The notes under the pieces were generated by a model. That model was not told where the DNA came from and searched no databases. It worked only from the letters and a program-made list of their open reading frames with translations. Below, piece after piece: positions 20,905 through 32,648 of a stretch of DNA of 44,147 nucleotides. The DNA is from Acidimicrobiaceae bacterium (lineage in GTDB: Bacteria; Actinomycetota; Acidimicrobiia; Acidimicrobiales; RAAP-2). The stretch spans positions 1 through 44,147 of the forward strand of contig DAHUZT010000009.1 in NCBI GenBank assembly GCA_027315005.1. The letters run 5' to 3'. Within the stretch, counting starts at the first letter, position 1. The number at the start of each line of letters is the position of its first letter. The position numbers were made by a program, and so were the translations under genes.

Positions 20905-21735
20905 CTACCGGTCGGCGAGGTGGAACTTGGCTCGCACGATGTCGTGGAAGCTGCGCGTGCCGAGTGTCACCAGACGGGCTGCTCGCGTACCTGCTTCGCA
21001 CCGGACTGTGGAGCCCGGCCGGAGGGTGGCGATGGTGGTCCCGTCGACGACGAGGACGGCATCGCGCGGCTCGAGCACTTCGAGCTCCAGACGTTCGTTG
21101 GCTGCGAGCACGAGAGGTCGGTCGAAGAGCATGTGCGGGGCGACCGGCGTCACCACCAGGGCTCGCAGAAGCGGCGACAGGACCGGCCCGCGTGCCGACA
21201 GGTTGTACGCGGTGGAGCCCGTCGGTGTCGACACGACCAGGCCGTCCGCGGCATAGGTCACGAACGCCCTGTCGTTCACCGAGGTCGCGATGCGTACGGT
21301 GTGTCCCGGTACCGTCTTCTCGACGGTCGCCTCGTTGAGGGCGACTGCCGATCCGATGACCGCGCCGTCCGGTCCGCTCGTGGTGACCGAGAGGGTCATG
21401 CGCTCATCGATCGTGGCGGTCCCGCCCAAGAACGCCTCGAGGGCGGACTCGAGCTCGGACGGTTCGACCTGGGTGAGGAAGCCGAGTCGTCCGAGGTTCA
21501 CACCGAGGACCGGGGTGTCCGTGCTACTGGCCAACTCGACCGAGCGGAGCAGCGTGCCGTCACCCCCGAGGCTGACCACGAGGTCGACCTTTCCGATCGG
21601 ATCCGTGGAGCCGTCCTGTGAGATCGCCGAAACGGTGGACTCGTGCCCACGGTCGGCGAGCCAGTCACCGGCCCGCTGGGCCAGCTCCACCGCTCGAGGG
21701 CGGTCGGGGTGCACCGTGAACGCGATCAGCGTCAC
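20905..21735 (-). CDS. nadK: NAD kinase
   Basis: 276 residues. It phosphorylates NAD to NADP. The GGDG motif is at 57-60, ALNEATVEK gives the NE motif, and YAADGLVVSTPTGSTAYNLS is the second conserved block, followed by the beta-sandwich C-terminal part. It overlaps the tlyA stop by four bases. The order tlyA-nadK-recN is conserved in many Gram-positive bacteria. Confidence 0.95.
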   Translation of the reverse strand: MTLIAFTVHPDRPRAVELAQRAGDWLADRGHESTVSAISQDGSTDPIGKVDLVVSLGGDGTLLRSVELASSTDTPVLGVNLGRLGFLTQVEPSELESALEAFLGGTATIDERMTLSVTTSGPDGAVIGSAVALNEATVEKTVPGHTVRIATSVNDRAFVTYAADGLVVSTPTGSTAYNLSARGPVLSPLLRALVVTPVAPHMLFDRPLVLAANERLELEVLEPRDAVLVVDGTTIATLRPGSTVRCEAGTRAARLVTLGTRSFHDIVRAKFHLADR

Positions 21736-22598
21736 CGCGCCGCCGATGTGGTGGTGTCCACGGTCCGGCTCTCGTCCACTACCGCGTCCAGGTGGGCACC
21801 GAGATGATCGGGATCCAACTCCGGTCCGGGGTGCCGGCTGGCGCCGCCCGGTGCGCGGGCGTGGACGAAGAACTCGATGTTCCCGGCAGAACCGGTGATC
21901 GGCGAGGGCATGGCCTCCATGATGGCCGCTCCGGCTCCGACCAGCGCGCCGGTCACCTCACGGAGGGTCCGACGATGGACGGAAGGGTCCCGGATGACCC
22001 CTCTCGCTCTAGACGCTTCGGCTCGACCGGCTTCGAATTGCGGCTTCACCAGCAGGACCAGTGGCGCACCGGGAACCACCACCCCGCCGGTGAGCACCGG
22101 GAGGGCCCGGGTGATCGAGATGAAGGAGAGGTCGGCCGTCACCGCGTCGACAGGAGGCCCGTCGATAACCTGGTCGGTCACGTCCCGGATGTCCGTGCGC
22201 TCGCGGACCTCCACACGGCTGTCGGCACGGAGGCGGGGATGCAACTGTCCGTGTCCCACGTCCACCGCCACCACGCGCCGCGCTCCACGCCGGAGGAGGC
22301 AGTCGGTGAACCCGCCGGTCGATGAACCGGCATCGAGGACCACCAGGCCCGAGACATCGAGGCGGAAGCGACCGAGCGCGGCGTCGAGTTTCTCCCCTCC
22401 CCGTCCCACGAAGCGAGGGGCACCGCCGGAGATCACGACAGGTTCGCCACTGGCCACCAATCGGGAGGGCTTGTCGGCCAGGACCCCCGAGACCAGGACC
22501 AATCCCTGCTGGACGAGGTCCGCGGCCAGGGTGCGACTGGGAGCCATACCACGATCGACCAGTGCCTGGTCGAGCCGCCGGCGCCGGGAGTTGCTCAG
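21732..22598 (-). CDS. tlyA: TlyA-type rRNA 2'-O-methyltransferase, apparent CTG start
   Basis: 288 residues if translation begins at the CTG at 22598. TlyA is an S4-domain/FtsJ-like methyltransferase that modifies 16S and 23S rRNA ribose and in some species is a haemolysin. The S4 part reads RRRRLDQALVDRG then MAPSRTLAADLVQQGLVLVSG. The FtsJ part has VVLDAGSSTGGFTDCLLRRGA and ADLSFISITRALP, and VKPQFEAGR is conserved. No in-frame ATG, GTG or TTG exists upstream of the ATG at 22547, and starting at that ATG would remove the first S4 helix. The CTG overlaps the TGA of the preceding gene (CTGA), matching the ATGA/GTGA couplings seen elsewhere in the window. The start is inferred; the gene identity is firm. 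Confidence 0.9.
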   Translation of the reverse strand: MSNSRRRRLDQALVDRGMAPSRTLAADLVQQGLVLVSGVLADKPSRLVASGEPVVISGGAPRFVGRGGEKLDAALGRFRLDVSGLVVLDAGSSTGGFTDCLLRRGARRVVAVDVGHGQLHPRLRADSRVEVRERTDIRDVTDQVIDGPPVDAVTADLSFISITRALPVLTGGVVVPGAPLVLLVKPQFEAGRAEASRARGVIRDPSVHRRTLREVTGALVGAGAAIMEAMPSPITGSAGNIEFFVHARAPGGASRHPGPELDPDHLGAHLDAVVDESRTVDTTTSAAR

Positions 22599-23035
22599 CC
22601 GGCCGACCTGGTCGACGAGGGGCGTCCGGGAGCCTTCTTCGCGGGAGCCTTCTTCGCCGGAGCCTTCTTCGCCGGAGCCTTCTTCGCGGGAGCCTTCTTC
22701 GCGGGAGCCTTCTTCGCCGGGCCCCGGGATGCCCGTCTGGTCGCCGCCCTTCCGGCATCCGCCGTCCGATTCAGCAGGCTCGCCACCTTCTCGGCCAGGA
22801 CATCGAGGTTTCCATCCAACTGACGGCCCACTTCGTTCCGCACTTGCTCGAGCAGTGTCTCCCGGCTCTTCCTGCTCCGAGCCACGACGTCGTCGACCCA
22901 GTCGCGTGCATCCTTGCCCTGGATCTCGCCACTCTGGATCAGCTCGTTCACCAACTCCTCCGCGCGGGCCCGGGTCAGGTTGGTGAACGCGATGCCCGCT
23001 TCGAGGTAACGCTGGAAGCCGTCTTTGTCTGGCAC
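22595..23035 (-). CDS. Phasin-like helical protein with a lysine/alanine/proline repeat tail
   Basis: 146 residues. Residues 1-95 are helical and resemble the phasin-like family found next to tlyA in actinobacteria (FQRYLEAGIAFTNLTRARAEEL and VDDVVARSRKSRETLLEQV). Residues from about 100 on are strongly basic: six tandem AKKAP units encoded by a 15-base repeat, then GRPSSTRSAG. Such tails occur in histone H1-like and HU-like proteins and bind DNA or RNA without sequence preference. Here the combination suggests a nucleoid- or ribosome-associated role, which is inference. A TAGAGT hexamer ends six bases before the GTG start, with TTGCTA 17 bases further upstream. The stop overlaps the putative CTG of tlyA. 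Confidence 0.8.
   Translation of the reverse strand: MPDKDGFQRYLEAGIAFTNLTRARAEELVNELIQSGEIQGKDARDWVDDVVARSRKSRETLLEQVRNEVGRQLDGNLDVLAEKVASLLNRTADAGRAATRRASRGPAKKAPAKKAPAKKAPAKKAPAKKAPAKKAPGRPSSTRSAG
22631..22720 (-). repeat. Six tandem 15-base repeats encoding AKKAP
   Basis: Six consecutive units of AGCCTTCTTCGCGGG or AGCCTTCTTCGCCGG (plus-strand reading) differ only at one C/G position. They encode the AKKAP tail of the phasin-like gene. The length is a multiple of three, so gain or loss of a unit keeps the frame. Confidence 0.95.
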
Positions 23036-23039
23036 ATTC

Positions 23040-23891
23040 TCACTCTACGTGTGGTGCTTGCGGGTAGCAAGCAGAGTTCCATTCCGAGTTGGCGGCTATG
23101 GTGCTGGCCCGCACGAGGGACGCCAGATCCGCCGCGCGCACGTCGATCGGCGGACCGTTGTCGTCACCGGCGGCCTCCGGTGTGACCCCCGAGGTCACGA
23201 GCGCGAAGGGAACCCGGAGACGATGGGCGAACCAACCATCGGTGGCCGGCTGATCGCCCACCAGCACCGCCCGGACGCCGGTCCCGAGGGCAAGGCGCGA
23301 CCGCACCAGCTCGACCATTGGACCATGTGGCTTCCCGGCGATCTCCGGTCTCACCCCCGAGGCCGTGACCACCGCGGCGAGGAGCGCTCCCGAACCCGGC
23401 ATCAGACCCTCAGGTGTGGGATGTGTCGGATCCTCGTTGGTGGCCAGCAGTCGACCGCACGCTCGAGCGGCCGACGCCGCCTTTGCCAATCGCGTGAAGT
23501 CGAACGATCTGCTCCATCCGACCACGACGGCGTCGACCGGCCCCTCGACCACGACGTCCACCCCACGTTGATCGAGTGCTTCGAACACGCCCCCCTCGGC
23601 CAGCACCGAAACGCGCTGCCCGGGTTCGAGCATCGAAGCCAGCGCCCCAGCCGAGGAGACGAGGTCGTCGGCGGTGACCTCGATACCGACACGGTCAAGT
23701 CTCGACACGAGATCATCGATGGTGAGTGCCGAGTTGTTGGTGGCGAACGCCACCCGAACACCTCGTTCCCGCAGCTCAGCGACCGCGGTGGATGGCTCGC
23801 CGATCGGTTCGCCGGTGAGCCAAACGACTCCGTCGAGGTCGACGATCCACAGATCGGCGGAGGCGAATTGCTCCATGGCGTGCGGGTTCAT
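23040..23891 (-). CDS. HAD-superfamily IIA phosphatase, NagD-like
   Basis: 283 residues. The nucleophile motif DLDGVVW has Asp18 and Asp20. Motif II is FATNNSAL, motif III carries the lysine in AGKPHGPMV and motif IV is LVGDQPATD. The cap between motifs II and III is typical of the NagD/p-nitrophenyl phosphatase/glycerol-1-phosphatase group. The substrate is unknown. The ATG overlaps the stop of the desaturase (ATGA). In mycobacteria a related HAD gene also stands beside tlyA, which supports an old linkage rather than a functional link with the desaturase. Confidence 0.86.
   Translation of the reverse strand: MNPHAMEQFASADLWIVDLDGVVWLTGEPIGEPSTAVAELRERGVRVAFATNNSALTIDDLVSRLDRVGIEVTADDLVSSAGALASMLEPGQRVSVLAEGGVFEALDQRGVDVVVEGPVDAVVVGWSRSFDFTRLAKAASAARACGRLLATNEDPTHPTPEGLMPGSGALLAAVVTASGVRPEIAGKPHGPMVELVRSRLALGTGVRAVLVGDQPATDGWFAHRLRVPFALVTSGVTPEAAGDDNGPPIDVRAADLASLVRASTIAANSEWNSACYPQAPHVE
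23042..23070 (-). promoter_or_regulatory. Promoter of the phasin-tlyA-nadK-recN unit
   Basis: -35 TTGCTA (23070-23065), a 17-base spacer, -10 TAGAGT (23047-23042), then six bases to the GTG at 23035. The -10 overlaps the TGA stop of the upstream HAD gene. This is one of the few promoters here with a recognisable -35. Confidence 0.6.
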
Positions 23892-25084
23892 CGTCCGCGA
23901 GTTGGTCGTACTTCCGACCCCGCGGCGCTCGTCTCGTGACGTGCCCTGCGGGTGGCTGCCGCCAGCTGATCGGCCGACTCGAGAGCACGGGAGATGAGAC
24001 CGGCCAGAACCGAGAGATGCTCATCGACCGCCGGATCCGCTTGGGTCCGACCGCCATCGCACGGCCGCCCGGCTTCCTCGTATGCGGCATTGATCGGGCG
24101 TGTGGTCAGATCGCCGATGCGCTCACCTGTCGTCTTGGCCGCCCGCTCCCAGTAGGAGCGGAACATGCCGATGTCGAAGGCGCCGTCTCGAACCCTCGCC
24201 TGATCGAGCAGGCGGGCGGGAGGGCTCCTCAGATCACGCACCAACCGGAGGGTGGCCAGGAGACGCAGCATGTACCAGGTCGGGTCGAACTCCCACCAGG
24301 TGAGACCCTGACGGGCCGAAGCGGGAAGATAGTGGTGGTTGTTGTGCCAGCCCTCACCCCCCGTGAGCAGTGCGATGGCCATCGAGTTCCGGCTGGTATC
24401 CGGCGTGGCGAAACGCCTTCGCCCGATCAGATGAGCCATCGAGTTCACCAGAAAGGTTGCGTGCCAGAGCAGCACGGTCGAGAGGAAGAAGCCGACCACG
24501 AGGCCGCCCCAACCACCGACGACCGTGCACCCGAGGGCGACCAGCAAGGGTCCGATCCACCAGAAGCGATCGAGGTAGCGCAGCTCCGGAAATCGGTCGA
24601 AGTCCTTCAACCCGGCCGGGTCGGCTCTCTTGTAACGCGTCGAGAGGATCCATCCGACGTGACTCCACCAGAGACCGTCGCGAGGAGAATGCACGTCGCT
24701 GTCCTGGTCGGTGTGGCGATGGTGCACGCGGTGGTGGCTCGCCCACCAGAGAGGACCCTTCTGGACAGCCGTCGTCCCTCCCAGCGCCATCATGAACTGC
24801 CCGATACGCCCCATGCGGTAGCTGCGATGGGAGAAGTATCGGTGGTAGCCCGCCGTGATGAAGAACATCCGTACTACGTAGAGGGAGGCACACAGGACCC
24901 AGTCCTTCCAGGTGACGCTCAGGAAGAAGGCGGCCAACGGCACGAGATGGAAGGCCAGGAAAGGTATCCCCGAGACCCAGGCCATCCGATCGGGCGACTC
25001 CGCGGCCACTTCGCCCGCGGTACAGTCGACGCTCATCCGGCCGTGGGGACGCCGCCCGATGACTGCGATGGGCACGCCAGCCAT
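23888..25084 (-). CDS. Acyl-CoA/acyl-lipid desaturase, stearoyl-CoA delta-9 type
   Basis: 398 residues from the ATG at 25084. The three histidine boxes of membrane di-iron desaturases are present: HRYFSH (81-86), HHRVHH (117-122) and HNNHH (in GEGWHNNHHYLP, near 247). Four membrane helices can be drawn (for example 35-56 and 64-79, and two around 190-225). A polar tail of about 100 residues follows the core and has no motif I recognise. GAGAGG lies upstream of the ATG. TAGCAT overlaps this ATG and lies seven bases before an in-frame GTG three codons later (25075), so a leaderless start there is possible. An open frame continues to 25294 but is antisense to the next gene. Confidence 0.9.
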   Translation of the reverse strand: MAGVPIAVIGRRPHGRMSVDCTAGEVAAESPDRMAWVSGIPFLAFHLVPLAAFFLSVTWKDWVLCASLYVVRMFFITAGYHRYFSHRSYRMGRIGQFMMALGGTTAVQKGPLWWASHHRVHHRHTDQDSDVHSPRDGLWWSHVGWILSTRYKRADPAGLKDFDRFPELRYLDRFWWIGPLLVALGCTVVGGWGGLVVGFFLSTVLLWHATFLVNSMAHLIGRRRFATPDTSRNSMAIALLTGGEGWHNNHHYLPASARQGLTWWEFDPTWYMLRLLATLRLVRDLRSPPARLLDQARVRDGAFDIGMFRSYWERAAKTTGERIGDLTTRPINAAYEEAGRPCDGGRTQADPAVDEHLSVLAGLISRALESADQLAAATRRARHETSAAGSEVRPTRGR

Positions 25085-25146
25085 GCTACCCGACCTCTCG
25101 AAAGGTGAATCCTGCGCGCGACTGGTCCGCGGGTTCGGCAGGTGCC

Positions 25147-25152
25147 TACGAT
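25147..25152 (+). promoter_or_regulatory. -10 element TACGAT
   Basis: TACGAT ends six bases before the GTG at 25159, with no Shine-Dalgarno sequence. A leaderless start is inferred, and it decides the start of the following gene. Confidence 0.55.
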
Positions 25153-25158
25153 TGCCCG

Positions 25159-25575
25159 GTGGACGATTTCGGCCTGACCGTCGACCCCCGGAGTGCTCGG
25201 AGCGTCGACCACACCCGCTCCAGAGCAGACCAGTCGATGCGCCGCCTGCTCCGGGTACCCATCGGCGCAACGTCGCTCGACGAGGATTCGACACATCGGA
25301 TCTTCAGCGCCTCGATCCTCCTTTCGGCGCTGCGCTGCCTGTTGAGCTACATCGTCTTTCCGGTGCTTCTGCCCGTGGTGGGACTGGCCAAGGGTGTCGG
25401 CCCGATCATCGGCATTCCCATCGGTGTCTTGGCCCTTACCTTCGACTACCTGGGAGTACGTCGATTTTGGCTCGCTGATCACCGGAATCGATGGGCGTTC
25501 ACCGCCCTGTACGCCGTCGTCGGAACCATGGTGGCCGTCCTCCTCGTCATCGATCTCTTCGACGTTCTGCGCTGA
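25159..25575 (+). CDS. Small two-helix membrane protein of unknown function
   Basis: 138 residues. The first 55 are polar. Hydrophobic segments follow at about 56-98 (ILLSALRCLLSYIVFPVLLP and VGPIIGIPIGVLALTFDYL, probably two helices or a hairpin) and at about 112-132 (WAFTALYAVVGTMVAVLLVIDLF). I do not recognise the family. The GTG start is chosen from the TACGAT element six bases upstream; an in-frame ATG-type start further upstream (25105) lacks that support. It lies between the divergent desaturase and the cellulose-synthase-like gene, 61 bases before the latter. Confidence 0.72.
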   Translation: MDDFGLTVDPRSARSVDHTRSRADQSMRRLLRVPIGATSLDEDSTHRIFSASILLSALRCLLSYIVFPVLLPVVGLAKGVGPIIGIPIGVLALTFDYLGVRRFWLADHRNRWAFTALYAVVGTMVAVLLVIDLFDVLR

Positions 25576-25636
25576 CCGGAACCGCGCGCTCGTCCCCATC
25601 GTCAAGTGATCGGCTTCCCATGCCGATCCATGGGAC

Positions 25637-27556
25637 ATGGTGCGGCGCGTTCGAAGGTTCACCTCGAAGGGAACCGGCCGGGTGGCGAGGATGGCCGCCG
25701 GGATCGCTCTCCTGTGGGGCGTCGCCTATCTCTGCTGGAGGGCGGTGTTCACCTGGCACGGTGCCCAGCCGGGGCTGTTCGGCGTGCTCTACGCCAGCGA
25801 GGTGGTCGGATGGTTGACACTTGCCTCGTTCGCCTTCCTCGCCTGGAGGATCCCCCGGTCGGAACGTCCCGCCATCGGCTGGCGTCCGACCGTGGACGTG
25901 CTCGTCTGTACCTATGACGAAGCACCGGAGATCCTGACGGCCACCCTGATCGGCTGCGACAGGCTCCGGTACCCCCACCGGACCTGGGTCCTCGATGACG
26001 GTCGCCGGCCAGAGATGCGGGATCTGGCGGCCCGTTTCGGTGCCGGATACATTGCGCGGGCAACCAACGAGCACGCCAAGGCGGGCAACATCAACCATGC
26101 GCTCGGTGGCACCACCGGTCAGGTCATCCTGATCCTCGACGCCGACCACGTTCCCCAACCGGATCTACTCGATGCCACCATCGGCTATTTCGACGACCCT
26201 TCGGTGGCGCTCGTCCAGACTCCTCACGATTTCTCCAATCGGGATTCCTTTCAGCACTTCGATGTGGATCGCCACGCCCAGAGCATGTTCTTCGAGGTCA
26301 TCCTGCCCGGCAAGGAACGTCACAACGGCGTGTTCTGGTGTGGATCGGCCGCACTCGTGCTCCGCCGCGCACTCGAGGACATCGGTGGCATTGCCATCGA
26401 GACCATCGCCGAGGATTTCCACACCAGCATCCGGCTGCACAAGGCCGGCTGGCGGACCCGATACCACCACGAGACCCTCGTCCAGGGCCTGGCTCCCCAC
26501 GATCTCGACTCGTTCCTCCTCCAACGGGATCGGTGGGCTCGCGGAAACCTGACCGTCCTGCGGACCCCGGAGAGTCCCGTCATCGCGTCAGGCCTGTCCT
26601 TGAAACAGCGGGCCAGCTACCTGTCGTCCCTACTCGGATACTTCCTCCCTTACCAGCGGTTGGCTCAGATCGCCGTCCTCGTGACCATGCTGACCACCGG
26701 GATGGTCCCGTTCCGGGCGACCCCGTGGCAGCTTGCGATCCTCTGGGCCCCGTGGATGCTGCTCGAGGTGAAGGCGTCGTCCCTCCTCTGCCGGCGGGAG
26801 ACGACGCTGTGGGATGGTTCGTACTCCTCGCTGCTCACCATGGGGATCTACTCGCGCGCCGTGCTCGGGCTCCTCCGCCCGATCGGAAGGAGCTTCTCGG
26901 TGACGCCGAAGGACGGCGTCGACACTGGAGGATGGCGGGCGGTCGCCCGGCTCCGGCTGGTTCTGGTCATGGGGTTCGCGGTGGCGACGGCCATGACGCT
27001 TCGCCTGCTCACCGTAGTAGGACTGATCTGGCTGCCCGCCCTCGGTACCTTCCCGTTGCTCGTCGGGTTCGCTCTCGCCGGCTGGGAGCTGGTCCTGATC
27101 ACCGCTGCACTCGCCCGGGTCGCCCAGCGGCACCAGATCCGCCACCACTATCGGGTGCCGGTGGCGCTGGCGGCCACGCTCAACGACGCCATCGTCCGTC
27201 TGGTCGACCTCACGCCGACCGGAGCCGGCATCATCGGTCCCGTCCCGATGGAACCCGGGTCGCAGACCGGACTCCAGCTGGACCTTCCCCTGTCGGGCGG
27301 AACGGTCCGCTCGATGCGGCTTCGGTTCACCGTCGCCTCGTGCCAGGAGGTGTCCGGCCGCAGCTGGCGGATGGGCGGCTCGCTGGACGTGACCTCCGAG
27401 GCCGACCGTGAGGCGCTGATCGACCACTGCCAACTGGTCGGGGCCCGTTGGCGGCTGATCGGCTCTGGGCGCCTCGTCGACGTCCCCATCGTGGCCGATC
27501 GGGTGAACCGACACCTCCGCAGGTCACGCGGGAGCGAGGCGGTCGCCGGTCACTGA
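25637..27556 (+). CDS. Cellulose-synthase-like GT2 transferase with C-terminal PilZ domain
   Basis: 639 residues. N-terminal helices (20-40, 47-70) are followed by a processive GT2 domain: YDEAPE (93-98), DDG (120-122), DAD (168-170), FWCGSAA, AED (258-260) and QRDRW (296-300, the QxxRW motif). More helices lie at 340-500, with the gating motif FSVTPKDG near 420. The C-terminus is a PilZ domain with RHHYR (502-506, RxxxR) and DLTPTG (524-529), where Thr replaces the usual Ser of DxSxxG. This is the BcsA layout, in which cyclic-di-GMP releases the gate. No bcsB, bcsC or cellulase gene is nearby, so the polymer is unknown. The ATG at 25637 has only a weak GGGA upstream. Confidence 0.88.
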   Translation: MVRRVRRFTSKGTGRVARMAAGIALLWGVAYLCWRAVFTWHGAQPGLFGVLYASEVVGWLTLASFAFLAWRIPRSERPAIGWRPTVDVLVCTYDEAPEILTATLIGCDRLRYPHRTWVLDDGRRPEMRDLAARFGAGYIARATNEHAKAGNINHALGGTTGQVILILDADHVPQPDLLDATIGYFDDPSVALVQTPHDFSNRDSFQHFDVDRHAQSMFFEVILPGKERHNGVFWCGSAALVLRRALEDIGGIAIETIAEDFHTSIRLHKAGWRTRYHHETLVQGLAPHDLDSFLLQRDRWARGNLTVLRTPESPVIASGLSLKQRASYLSSLLGYFLPYQRLAQIAVLVTMLTTGMVPFRATPWQLAILWAPWMLLEVKASSLLCRRETTLWDGSYSSLLTMGIYSRAVLGLLRPIGRSFSVTPKDGVDTGGWRAVARLRLVLVMGFAVATAMTLRLLTVVGLIWLPALGTFPLLVGFALAGWELVLITAALARVAQRHQIRHHYRVPVALAATLNDAIVRLVDLTPTGAGIIGPVPMEPGSQTGLQLDLPLSGGTVRSMRLRFTVASCQEVSGRSWRMGGSLDVTSEADREALIDHCQLVGARWRLIGSGRLVDVPIVADRVNRHLRRSRGSEAVAGH

Positions 27557-27619
27557 AGGTCCCTTCCGGCCACCGCGGTCTCGTCACACCTCACCGGTAG
27601 GGTGGATGGTGATCGTGTG

Positions 27620-32071
<4,452 letters not shown>

Positions 32072-32100
32072 TCCGGTCTCCCTGACGATCGAACACCGAA

Positions 32101-32154
32101 CCGTCATCAGATCGTCATGATCCTGAGACATCCGGCCGCTGGTTCGATCCGAAC
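32101..32154 (+). promoter_or_regulatory. Direct repeat and palindrome upstream of the Tat-protein gene
   Basis: The 120 bases between lhr and the Tat-signal gene hold CCGTCAT (32101-32107) and TCGTCAT (32112-32118), two seven-base direct repeats with an 11-base period. That spacing is typical of response-regulator boxes such as the Pho box. A palindrome GTTCG-ATC-CGAAC follows at 32142-32154. No clear -10 element was identified. Function is inferred and weak. Confidence 0.3.
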
Positions 32155-32191
32155 ATCGGGTCGGAACCAACAACCTGCCCGGGAGGTCCCG

Positions 32192-32497
32192 ATGAACGAA
32201 GTGAGCCGTCGCATGTTCCTGAAAGGCGGGTCGGCCGCGGTGGTGGCCGCCGGCGCCATGGCGGCGCTGCCCGGCCTGCCTGCGTTGGTCGGCGTCGCCG
32301 AGTCACAGGGGCCTGCTGATGCCGGTGCTGCAGAAGCTGCTGTCTCGGACCTCGCTCCGGCCAACACGCTGGCCGAGTCGCTCGTCGTCCACGTGCGCGA
32401 CGTGGCCTCGGGGGAGATCGGGCTCTTTTCCGGCCTCCGCGAGGTCACCGTGCTCGACCCCAAGCTCGCCGTCCAGCTGGTCCGGGCGCTCGGCTGA
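32192..32497 (+). CDS. Small Tat-exported protein of unknown function
   Basis: 101 residues. The N-terminus MNEVSRRMFLKGGSAAVV is a textbook twin-arginine signal (SRRMFLK) followed by a hydrophobic Ala-rich stretch to about residue 35. The mature part is about 60 residues, with a small beta-like segment ESLVVHVRDVASGEIGLF and a helical end. I do not recognise a family. A strong GGGAGG lies five bases before the ATG. Export by Tat suggests folding or cofactor binding before transport, although no cysteine or histidine cluster is present. The DUF4331 gene follows after 151 bases and may share the transcript. Confidence 0.75.
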   Translation: MNEVSRRMFLKGGSAAVVAAGAMAALPGLPALVGVAESQGPADAGAAEAAVSDLAPANTLAESLVVHVRDVASGEIGLFSGLREVTVLDPKLAVQLVRALG

Positions 32498-32580
32498 CAG
32501 ACCCACAGGCCGACCATGCCCACCCGTCGGACGAACGCCCAAAGGCAGCGCGCCCACCGAAGCCGTCAGTAAGCAAGCAG

Positions 32581-32620
32581 ACAAGCAGACAAGCAGACAA
32601 GCAGACAAGCAGACAAGCAG
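32581..32620 (+). repeat. Octanucleotide tandem repeat before the DUF4331 gene
   Basis: Five perfect copies of ACAAGCAG, preceded by AAGCAAGCAG, a partial copy. The tract is purine-rich and low in GC against its surroundings. It lies in the gap between the Tat-protein gene and the DUF4331 gene, ending 28 bases before the ATG and just upstream of the AGAGGAG ribosome-binding site. Confidence 0.95.
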
Positions 32621-32648
32621 ACAACTCAACAGAAGAGGAGCCCGATCC

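Noticed and set aside
22631-22720. Possible CRISPR array
   Set aside because: The units are directly adjacent, without spacers, and encode AKKAP in frame.
32319-32648. Upstream extension of the DUF4331 reading frame through the octanucleotide tract
   Set aside because: The residues there are Ser/Arg/Pro- or Gln/Lys-rich and overlap the Tat gene. The ATG at 32649 has a good ribosome-binding site and the family N-terminus.
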